DNA of 64,000 nt, from NCBI RefSeq assembly GCF_050003625.1, contig NC_134399.1:152886473-152950472 (forward strand), in the 5' to 3' direction. Both the position numbers and the translations under genes were made by a program. This document shows, one piece after another, positions 27,357-35,200 of the stretch. The number at the start of each line of letters is the position of its first letter. Within the stretch, counting starts at the first letter, position 1. The stretch is from Haematobia irritans. Taxonomy: Eukaryota; Arthropoda; Insecta; Diptera; Muscidae. The notes under the pieces were generated by a model. The model worked only from the letters and a program-made list of their open reading frames with translations, had not been told where the DNA came from and ran no database searches.

Positions 27357-30291
27357 TTTTAGTCACGCTGAATGCGGTACTAAATTCATCCTTTGATCCG
27401 TCCGTGTATAAAAATTTATATTCTTGCAGTTTGTTTTGTATTTCTTTAAAATTCTGTTGATATATTTCTTGCGGTGTATTGTCCTTTCTGTGTAAACATA
27501 ATGATTCTATTATAGAATCCTGTAAATGCCATGGGGGATTTTTGAATTTATCAACGGATAATGGCTTATAGGGTAAGTCATATCGCCTGCAAATTCGAAT
27601 AACTTTCTGATTAGTCGATTCAATTCTCGTAGGTCTTTTCCTTCTAAAAATCTTTTTCAAGTGCGAATGATTGGGCGTGCTGTAAGAGTATAATATTGAT
27701 TTATATAGCTTTGCTGTAGCATGTGATCTAAGGTCCTCGATAGAGGGCATTTCAGCTTCAAAATATAAATTACGGATTGGGGTTGATTTGAATGCTGCTA
27801 GCGCTACACGTATACTGCTGTTGTATATAGCCTTTACCTTGTCTAAGTTTCTCTTGGTTGTATAACCGTAAAGGTAGATACCATAAACTATTTTACTTCT
27901 AATCATCGCATTAATAACTCCTAGAATTGAAAGGATGTCACATTTGAACTTTAATGAAGAAAGACATTTAATTATATCTAACCGCTTCATTAGAGAGGAA
28001 ATTAAGTGTTCTATGTGTGATAGCCATTTGTATCGAGAGTCAATAGTAACTCCCAAAATCTTCAGAGACTGAACTCGTTCGATAGAATTATTGCGTAAAG
28101 GAACAGATATAGTGCAAATACGTTTCCGACATATGTGTAGATGCTTACTTTTCGGTATCGAAAGTCGAGCACCAGAATACTTGGACCAATCAGATATTTC
28201 ACGAAAAACAGGATCTAAGTTGCATCTATTGGATCGTCCTCGGAACTCTTTTATAATTAAAAAATCATCTGCATATGCACAAAATGAAATATCCTTATAA
28301 AGAGTAAGCTTGGAACATAATTTCTCGTAAGATATTAAAAATAAAATAACTGAGATAGGCGAACCCTGGGGTATTCCATTGCTCAAACTGAAAGTATCAG
28401 ATGTATTATTTCCTATTTTAACCCTAAATTGCCTCTTAGTCATGAAATTAAAAATATATTTAATTATGTTTGGTCCCAGCTTCCATTCCTTAAGCTGGTC
28501 AATAATCGTATGCACACCAATTCTATCGACTGCCTTAGCAAAATCTAATGATATTATGGATAAGTGTCCCTTCCTTGAAAGCGAATCAGTAATCAGATTA
28601 TCTACATAAAGTAGATTATCAGCTACTGACTTTCCTTGTCTAAATGCGATTTGTTGACTACTAATAAGTTTGTTTGTATTAACAAACCACCATAGCCTTT
28701 TCGCAACAATTTTATCAAGAACCTTTGAAAAACATGAGTTTAGGGATATGGGTCTATAGCTAGTCAGTATGTCTTTGCTGGAATTAGGTTTCAAAACCGG
28801 AGTTACAAGACTTCGCTTGTAGGACTGAGGTATATAGCTATGGAAAATATTATCGAATAACCCACATAGTCTCCTTTTAACGTAATACGGTAAATTCTTA
28901 ATCATAGCATAATTTACGCGATCCTCTCCTGGAGTCCTTCCCCTAAAACTTTCAATAACCGAGTTCATCTCTAAATAGGTTATGTTCCCATCTATAATAC
29001 GAGACCTTCGGAGGGGTACGTAATCAATAGATAAGTCTATAGCTGATTTCCGTTCTTTAAAAGTTTGATCAAAATTGTTATCCCTCGACTCATTAGACCA
29101 ATAATTTCCAAACAAATTCACAATCTCTACTTTGTCGGTAATTCCTTTGTCAAGCTCATTTTCTGCTCTGATACAATGAATACCAGCTCGCATTTTGACG
29201 CCACACAAGCGCCTTATATTTCTCCATACCGTCGAAGTGGAAGTCTTAGAATTAATTTCTGAAGTGAACTTCTCTAAGCTTAATCGCTTAGATAATTTCA
29301 ATTCCCGTTTAAAAATAGCGTTTGCCCGTTTAAAATTAATAACATTAACACTCGATATGTCCCTTTTAACAATGTTCCACATTCTATTTCGCTCTTTCTT
29401 TAATTTTTCTAGCTTTTTATTCCACCAAGGAACTTGAAAACTACTCTGTCTATTATGGTTTTGTGGTATGGAAATATTTGCGGCACGATGTATAATCCTA
29501 GTCAAATTTGCTGCCTCCTTATTTACTTCTTCAGATATAGGAATTTCTGCGCTAAACCTGCTGACGTTTTCCATATAAGCATCCCAGTTTGCTAGATCCG
29601 TCTTAAATCTGGGCTTAAGTCTAATATTTTTACTAAATTCTCGAGGGAAAAGTGTGGCCAAAATCGGATAATGATCACTCCCGTGCAAATCATTTAAGAT
29701 TTGCCACTGACTGTCCAAAGCTAGTCTTGGAGAACAAAATGTCAAATCAATATGAGTAAACGTACTATGAGTGGTAAAATGTGTTGGACTGCCGTCGTTG
29801 AGCAAAATGTAATTAGAATCATTTAAAAATGAGGCAATTTTATTACCTCTACTATTATTGGCCGAAGATCCCCAAAGGCGATTCCAGCCGTTAAAATCTC
29901 CAACTACAAAATGTTGTTGGTTCGAATTTGGAAAAAGTTCTTCTAGAGTGTCCTTGTCAAAAGTCGTACTAGGAGAAAAATAAGCCGATGTCATCATAAA
30001 TTTTACTTTCGATTCTACAGTTATCGAAACTATATCAAAATTCGACTCTATGTCGTGTACATTATGCTGAATTTGAGCATGGACCAGAATTGCTGAACCT
30101 CCATAAGAATTATCAGAACTATTTTTACTATAAAGTGTGTAATTTAAAGGCACTGGAATTCCCATTGTAGTTTGTAAATGTGTTTCCTGCAAAGCAATGA
30201 TGTGTGGGCTATGAGACTTAATGATAAGTTGCAATTCTTGATAATTATTTAAATATCCTTTCATGTTCCACTGAATTATTTTTAATGACAT
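27313..30291 (-). CDS. Retrotransposon ORF2: endonuclease and reverse transcriptase, truncated in RNase H
   Basis: This 992-residue ORF is the main body of the replication polyprotein. Residues 1-215 form an apurinic-like endonuclease with the catalytic set in place: N9 in QWN, E36 in LQETH, D132 and N134 in GDFNGWN, D182 in HIDLTF, and D206-H207 in GSDHYP. The reverse transcriptase spans about 480-760: YRPISL near 512, D583 in SLDFAKAVDR (the usual aromatic after KA is Val here), NGIPQGSP at 638-645, and the YADD box at 673-676. RNase H starts at YTDGSK (D964), but the frame runs into a TAA about 29 codons later, before the catalytic Glu. The rest of RNase H and the C-terminal finger continue in another frame (26640-27356). 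Endonuclease and RT therefore appear intact, while the RNase H is not. Confidence 0.93.
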   Translation of the reverse strand: MSLKIIQWNMKGYLNNYQELQLIIKSHSPHIIALQETHLQTTMGIPVPLNYTLYSKNSSDNSYGGSAILVHAQIQHNVHDIESNFDIVSITVESKVKFMMTSAYFSPSTTFDKDTLEELFPNSNQQHFVVGDFNGWNRLWGSSANNSRGNKIASFLNDSNYILLNDGSPTHFTTHSTFTHIDLTFCSPRLALDSQWQILNDLHGSDHYPILATLFPREFSKNIRLKPRFKTDLANWDAYMENVSRFSAEIPISEEVNKEAANLTRIIHRAANISIPQNHNRQSSFQVPWWNKKLEKLKKERNRMWNIVKRDISSVNVINFKRANAIFKRELKLSKRLSLEKFTSEINSKTSTSTVWRNIRRLCGVKMRAGIHCIRAENELDKGITDKVEIVNLFGNYWSNESRDNNFDQTFKERKSAIDLSIDYVPLRRSRIIDGNITYLEMNSVIESFRGRTPGEDRVNYAMIKNLPYYVKRRLCGLFDNIFHSYIPQSYKRSLVTPVLKPNSSKDILTSYRPISLNSCFSKVLDKIVAKRLWWFVNTNKLISSQQIAFRQGKSVADNLLYVDNLITDSLSRKGHLSIISLDFAKAVDRIGVHTIIDQLKEWKLGPNIIKYIFNFMTKRQFRVKIGNNTSDTFSLSNGIPQGSPISVILFLISYEKLCSKLTLYKDISFCAYADDFLIIKEFRGRSNRCNLDPVFREISDWSKYSGARLSIPKSKHLHICRKRICTISVPLRNNSIERVQSLKILGVTIDSRYKWLSHIEHLISSLMKRLDIIKCLSSLKFKCDILSILGVINAMIRSKIVYGIYLYGYTTKRNLDKVKAIYNSSIRVALAAFKSTPIRNLYFEAEMPSIEDLRSHATAKLYKSILYSYSTPNHSHLKKIFRRKRPTRIESTNQKVIRICRRYDLPYKPLSVDKFKNPPWHLQDSIIESLCLHRKDNTPQEIYQQNFKEIQNKLQEYKFLYTDGSKDEFSTAFSVTKIDSTITTSLLRYYF

Positions 30292-30375
30292 TATAAACTA
30301 TATATATAAAAAAGAAAACTATTTAAAATATACTAACTAAAGTAAGTTATGTAATAAAAAATTAAAAAGTAAATT
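30292..30375 (-). other. ORF1-ORF2 spacer
   Basis: This is an 84-bp, very A/T-rich spacer. Because 84 is a multiple of three, ORF1 and ORF2 are in the same frame, separated by the ORF1 TAG and three further in-frame TAG codons. No other stop type interrupts this stretch. ORF2 is probably reached by reinitiation or internal entry, as in other two-ORF LINEs (inference). Confidence 0.85.
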
Positions 30376-31620
30376 CTATGTGATATCAAAAATTTCTTCA
30401 CCATCTGATAAAAGAATGTCCATTGGCAGCGTAGACTTCATTGGCGTGCTTTTTATTTTCGACGCTTTAGTTGTTTGTGTTGTTGTTGTCTTTCGAAGTT
30501 TGGCTTTGAGCTCCAATTGTTTTCGTCTAGACAAATTCTTGGTTGCAATTTTTATTGCTGATGATTTCAATGGGGTTGTGTGCTTTGTTGTTGTTGTTGC
30601 TGTGTGTGGTGTACTGCTTGGAGTAGGTTGGCTATGGTTTGAACAACTGGTATGAGTGGACATGTTCGATGGGGGCATGGAGCCCGATGCAAGGTTTGAT
30701 GACGTCATACTTTTATCAAACATATCAATGTTGCTATAGCTAACCGATGGTCGGACTACAGAAGCGAAGGAAGAGTGGGTTTGATGTCTTTCGTGATATA
30801 TTTCTCTTGCTTTTTTGTTGTCGACTTTTTTAGTTGTTTTTATTGCTTGGATCTCTTTCTCTTTTAAGAATATTGGACATTTTTTATCCATTGTGTTGTG
30901 GTTCTTATTCTCCATATTATGGGCATCACAATTGATGCAGCGTTTCTCATTTTGACACAATTCGTTTTTCTCTGGATCTGTATGGAATGGCAAAGAGCAA
31001 TTGCAGCATTTTTTCTCTGCATTACAATATTTTGTTCGGTGACCAAATTTAAAACACTTGAAACATCTCAGGGGAAAGGGAATAAATGTACGAACAGGCG
31101 TAATTTCGTAACCAACCTTTACTTCTTCTGGGTGTTCTGGCTTCGAAAATGTAAGAATGATAAGTCCCGTTTCATTTAATCGCTCACCATCTTTTCTCAT
31201 TATTTTTCTTATCTCAGAGACACTCTGAGGCTTCATTTCTTCAAGAATTTCTTCATCTTTCGTACCAATCAAATCACCTGCATATATAACGCCTTTAGAA
31301 CTGTTCAAATATTCGTGTTCTTTGACTTCTACTTCAATGGAGGGGGTAAGAGATGTAAGCTGCACGAGTTTGGTTGCTTGAGTTAAGTTTTTGGTTTTTA
31401 GCAAAATGTTACCATTTCTTAATTTTTTGCAACTTTCAATTTCACCGTTACAAACATAGTCAATTGTTTTCTTTAACAAGAATGGGGAAACTTGAGATAA
31501 TGTATTATTTTCACTATTAACTCTGCTCATTACCAAATATTTTGGTCCCATAGAAATGTTTTTTAATTTTTTTGTCTTGTCAATCCTCATTGAGAGATTA
31601 GGGTCAGGTGGTTCACCCAT
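30376..31620 (-). CDS. Retrotransposon ORF1, gag-like RNA-binding protein
   Basis: This 414-residue protein is the nucleic-acid-binding and chaperone ORF of an insect-type LINE; it is expected to package the element RNA. Residues about 100-180 resemble the RRM-like core seen in arthropod gag-like proteins (the LNSSKGVIYAGDL stretch, then a basic IRKIMRK segment, then LILTFSKPEHPEEVKVGY). Three zinc knuckles follow. The first is CX2CX4HX4C with C186, C189, H194 and C199. The second uses C205, C208, H213 and C222. The third uses C228, C231, a nearby His, and C248. Residues 283-400 are Ser/Thr-rich and low in complexity, with basic stretches. The ATG context is favourable (A at -3, G at +4). The ORF ends in TAG. 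It lies in the same frame as ORF2, 84 bp upstream of it. The frame is fully open, with no lesion. Confidence 0.92.
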   Translation of the reverse strand: MGEPPDPNLSMRIDKTKKLKNISMGPKYLVMSRVNSENNTLSQVSPFLLKKTIDYVCNGEIESCKKLRNGNILLKTKNLTQATKLVQLTSLTPSIEVEVKEHEYLNSSKGVIYAGDLIGTKDEEILEEMKPQSVSEIRKIMRKDGERLNETGLIILTFSKPEHPEEVKVGYEITPVRTFIPFPLRCFKCFKFGHRTKYCNAEKKCCNCSLPFHTDPEKNELCQNEKRCINCDAHNMENKNHNTMDKKCPIFLKEKEIQAIKTTKKVDNKKAREIYHERHQTHSSFASVVRPSVSYSNIDMFDKSMTSSNLASGSMPPSNMSTHTSCSNHSQPTPSSTPHTATTTTKHTTPLKSSAIKIATKNLSRRKQLELKAKLRKTTTTQTTKASKIKSTPMKSTLPMDILLSDGEEIFDIT

Positions 31621-31890
31621 TTTGTATCACAAATTAAACATAAAAATTTAATATCTTCTTTTATAACTATTTGTGTTTTTTTTCCTTTTTATTTAAAAAT
31701 CCAATTTTTTATCAGAAACACTTCACTTATTTATCTTTTGTTATTCTTTCACACGTAATTCCTTTCTCACTTTATTAGATATTTGTTTTTGTTTTTCTTA
31801 AAATTTAAACTGAAAGAGAGTTTTATAACGGTTCTCTACTAATTAATTGCCGACGGCACAATCAGTGTATTCAAGCGCGACTTATAACTG
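31575..31890 (-). repeat. 316-bp 5' UTR direct repeat, copy proximal to ORF1
   Basis: This segment covers most of the 5' UTR plus the first 46 bp of ORF1 (ATG at 31618-31620). It is repeated base for base at 31891-32206. Just upstream of ORF1 there is a 4-codon ORF (ATG at 31639-31641, TGA at 31627-31629), present in both repeat copies. Confidence 0.95.
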
Positions 31891-31936
31891 TCTTGTCAAT
31901 CCTCATTGAGAGATTAGGGTCAGGTGGTTCACCCAT
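31871..31936 (-). CDS. Decoy upstream ORF created by the 5' UTR duplication
   Basis: The distal repeat copy carries the ORF1 start codon and its favourable context (ATG at 31934-31936). It reads the same first 16 residues as ORF1 (MGEPPDPNLSMRIDKT), then crosses the repeat junction, continues for 5 more codons and stops at TGA (31871-31873). That gives 21 codons in total. It is real as sequence but is probably a by-product. A transcript starting at the true 5' end would meet this start first, which could lower ORF1 translation. Confidence 0.6.
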   Translation of the reverse strand: MGEPPDPNLSMRIDKTVISRA

Positions 31937-32206
31937 TTTGTATCACAAATTAAACATAAAAATTTAATATCTTCTTTTATAACTATTTGTGTTTTTTTTC
32001 CTTTTTATTTAAAAATCCAATTTTTTATCAGAAACACTTCACTTATTTATCTTTTGTTATTCTTTCACACGTAATTCCTTTCTCACTTTATTAGATATTT
32101 GTTTTTGTTTTTCTTAAAATTTAAACTGAAAGAGAGTTTTATAACGGTTCTCTACTAATTAATTGCCGACGGCACAATCAGTGTATTCAAGCGCGACTTA
32201 TAACTG
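31891..32206 (-). repeat. 316-bp 5' UTR direct repeat, distal copy
   Basis: This is an apparently perfect second copy of 31575-31890 at a constant offset of 316. The junction at 31890/31891 shares only a 2-bp TG with the sequence before the first copy, so there is no long homology to explain the duplication by recombination. The outermost 27 bp of the element (32207-32233) are present only once. Confidence 0.95.
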
Positions 32207-32234
32207 CTCACGAAGAAGGTCAAAGACAGACTGA
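32201..32234 (-). promoter_or_regulatory. Internal promoter: initiator plus downstream promoter element
   Basis: Read on the minus strand, the element edge is TCAGTC, a perfect match to the insect initiator TCAKTY, with the first T supplied by the target. Taking the A opposite 32232 as +1, the five bases at +28 to +32 (opposite 32205-32201) are AGTTA, which fits the DPE consensus RGWYV at exactly the required spacing. There is no upstream TATA box, as expected for an internal LINE promoter. It was identified by motif only. Confidence 0.65.
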
Positions 32235-32246
32235 TATGAAAAACTT
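32234..32246 (+). repeat. Target-site duplication, right copy
   Basis: This is an exact 13-bp match to 26511-26523. The preceding base differs (G at 32233 versus T at 26510), as does the following base (G versus A), so the duplication is 13 bp long apart from the usual ambiguity with the A/T-rich tail. Confidence 0.93.
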
Positions 32247-35200
32247 GTTTTGCTCATATCTCCTAAACTATGCGTCCTAGAGCGAAAAGGAGCTTAATTC
32301 ATGACCACCCCCAAAAAATCGAAAATTCCTTCGAAATCCTGAAAAAATTGAAATTTTTATATGAAAAACTTGTTTTGCTCATATCTCCTAAACTATGCGT
32401 CCTAGAGCGAAAAGGAGCTTAATTCATGACCACCCCCAAAAAATCGAAAATTCCATCCAAATTCTGAAAAAATTGAAATTTTTATACGAAAAACTTGTTT
32501 TGCTCATATCTCCTAAACTATGCGTCCTAGAGCGAAAAGGAGCTTAATTCATGACCACCCCCAAAAAATCGAAAATTCCATCCAAATCCTGAAAAAAGTT
32601 AAATTTTTATATGAAAAATTTGTTTTGCTCATATCTCCTAAACTATGCGTCCTAGAGCGAAAAGGAGCTTAATTCATGACCACCCCCAAAAAATCGAAAA
32701 TTCCATCCAAATCCTGAAAAAATTGAAATTTTTATATGAAAAACTTGTTTTGCTCATATCTCCTAAACTATGCGTCCTAGAGCGAAAAGGAGCTTAATTC
32801 ATGACCACCCCCAAAAAATCGAAAATTCCATCCAAATCCTGAAAAAATTGAAATTTTTATATGAAAAACTTGTTTTGCTCATATCTCCTAAACTATGCGT
32901 CCTAGAGCGAAAAGGAGCTTAATTCATGACCACCCCCAAAAAATCGAAAATTCCTTCCAAATCCTGAAAAAATTGAAATTTTTATATGAAAAACTTGTTT
33001 TGCTCATATCTCCTAAACTATGCGTCCTAGAGCGAAAAGGAGCTTAATTCATGACCACCCCCAAAAAATCGAAAATTCCTTCGAAATCCTGAAAAAATTG
33101 AAATTTTTATATGAAAAACTTGTTTTGCTCATATCTCCTAAACTATGCGTCCTAGAGCGAAAAGGAGCTTAATTCATGACCACCCCCAAAAAATCGAAAA
33201 TTCCATCCAAATCCTGAAAAAATTGAAATTTTTATATGAAAAACTTGTTTTGCTCATATCTCCTAAACTATGCGTCCTAGAGCTTAATTCATGACCACCC
33301 CCAAAAAATCGAAAATTCCTTCGAAATCCTGAAAAAATTGAAATTTTTATATGAAAAACTTGTTTTGCTCATATCTCCTAAACTATGCGTTCTAGAGCGA
33401 AAAGGAGCTTAATTCATGACCACCCCCAAAAAATCGAAAATTCCATCCAAATCCTGAAAAATTGAAATTTTTATATGAAAAACTTGTTTTTCTCATATCT
33501 CCTAAACTATGCGTCCTAGAGCGAAAAGGAGCTTGATTCATGACCACCCCCAAAAAATCGAAAATTCCTTCCAAATCCTGAAAAAATTGAAATTTTTATA
33601 TGAAAAACTTGTTTTGCTCATATCTCCTAAACTATGCGTCCTAGAGCGAAAAGGAGCTTAATTCATGACCACCCCCAAAAAATCGAAAATTCCTTCGAAA
33701 TCCTGAAAAAATTGAAATTTTTATATGAAAAACTTGTTTTGCTCATATCTCCTAAACTATGCGTCCTAGAGCGAAAAGGAGCTTAATTCATGACCACCCC
33801 CAAAAAATCGAAAATTCCTTCGAAATCCTGAAAAAATTGAAATTTTTATATGAAAAACTTGTTTTGCTCATATCTCCTAAACTATGCGTCCTAGAGCGAA
33901 AAGGAGCTTAATTCATGACCACCCCCAAAAAATCGAAAATTCCATCCAAATCCTGAAAAAATTGAAATTTTTATATGAAAAACTTGTTTTGCTCATATCT
34001 CCTAAACTATGCGTCCTAGAGCGAAAAGGAGCTTAATTCATGACCACCCCCAAAAAATCGAAAATTCCTTCCAAATCCTGAAAAAATTGAAATTTTTATA
34101 TGAAAAACTTGTTTTGCTCATATCTCCTAAACTATGCGTCCTAGAGCGAAAAGGAGCTAAATTCATGACCACCCCCAAAAAATCGAAAATTCCATCCAAA
34201 TCCTGAAAAAATTGAAATTTTTATATGAAAAACTTGTTTTGCTCATATCTCCTAAACTATGCGTCCTAGAGCGAAAAGGAGCTTAATTCATGACCACCCC
34301 CAAAAAATCGAAAATTCCATCCAAATCCTGAAAAAATTGAAATGTTTATATGAAAAACTTGTTTTGCTCATATCTCCTAAACTATGCGTTCTAGAGCGAA
34401 AAGGAGCTTAATTCATGACCACCCCCAAAAAATCGAAAATTCCATCCAAATCCTGAAAAAATTTAAATTTTTATATGAAAAACTTGTTTTGCTCATATCT
34501 CCTAAACTATGCGTCCTAGAGCGAAAAGGAGGTTAATTCATGACCACCCCAAAAAAATCGAAAATTCCATCCAAATCCTGCAAAAATTGAAATTTTTATA
34601 TGAAAAACTTGTTTTGCTCATATCTCCTAAACTATGCGTCCTAGAGCGAAAAGGAGCTTAATTCATGACCACCCCCAAAAAATCGAAAATTCCATCCAAA
34701 TCCTGAAAAAATTGAAATTTTTATATGAAAAACTTGTTTTGCTCATATCTCCTAAACTATGCGTCCTAGAGCGAAAAGGAACTTAATTCATGACCACCCC
34801 CAAAAAATCGAAAATTCCATCCAAATCCTGAAAAAATTGAAATTTTTATATGAAAAACTTGTTTTGCTCATATCTCCTAAACTATGCGTCCTAGAGCGAA
34901 AAGGAGCTTAATTCATGACCACCCCCAAAAAATCGAAAATTCCTTCGAAATCCTGAAAAAATTGAAATTTTTATATGAAAAACTTGTTTTGCTCATATCT
35001 CCTAAACTATGCGTCCTAGAGCGAAAAGGAGCTTAATTCATGACCACCCCCAAAAAATCGAAAATTCCATCCAAATCCTGAAAAAAGTTAAATTTTTATA
35101 TGAAAAATTTGTTTTGCTCATATCTCCTAAACTATGCGTCCTAGAGCGAAAAGGAGCTTAATTCATGACCACCCCCAAAAAATCGAAAATTCCTTCGAAA

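Larger units (their letters stand above)
26524..32233 (-). mobile_element. Full-length I/Jockey-type non-LTR retrotransposon (LINE)
   Basis: This is a 5.71-kb element inserted into one satellite monomer, antisense to the window. In element order it has a 5' end with an initiator-like TCAGTC, a 613-bp 5' UTR containing a 316-bp tandem duplication, ORF1 (gag-like), an 84-bp spacer, ORF2 (endonuclease, RT, RNase H, CCHC), a roughly 100-bp 3' UTR, and a TAAA-repeat tail. It has no LTRs, and a 13-bp target-site duplication marks target-primed insertion. The RNase H domain and the short simple-repeat tail point to the I clade rather than Jockey itself, but this was read by eye and needs a phylogeny. 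The ends and ORF1 are intact, which suggests recent insertion. ORF2 is broken in RNase H, so this copy is probably not fully autonomous. Confidence 0.93.

Noticed and set aside
28091..29437. Plus-strand ORFs of 65-80 codons inside the LINE (28091, 28379, 29065, 29195)
   Set aside because: They are shadows of ORF2 on the opposite strand. The minus-strand frame has the endonuclease and RT motifs.
30380..31179. Plus-strand ORFs at 30380-30655 and 30898-31179, and minus-strand ORF 30864-31046
   Set aside because: They overlap ORF1, which has three zinc knuckles in the correct frame. The others are hydrophobic or Cys-rich only as complements or shifts of that coding sequence.
31575..32206. Possible LTR pair because of the direct repeat at one end of the element
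   Set aside because: The two copies are adjacent at the 5' end, not at both ends. There is no integrase or protease, and the 3' end has a TAAA tail.
34009..34206. Recurrent 63-93-codon ORFs starting at ATGCGTCCTAGAGCG in many monomers (also 5610, 8703, 19076, 21385, 23316, 35374, 49489, 61278 and others)
   Set aside because: They arise wherever a variant removes the usual TAA or TGA from the satellite unit. They begin and end inside monomers and carry no domain. The 125-bp unit is not a multiple of three, so no frame is maintained across the array.
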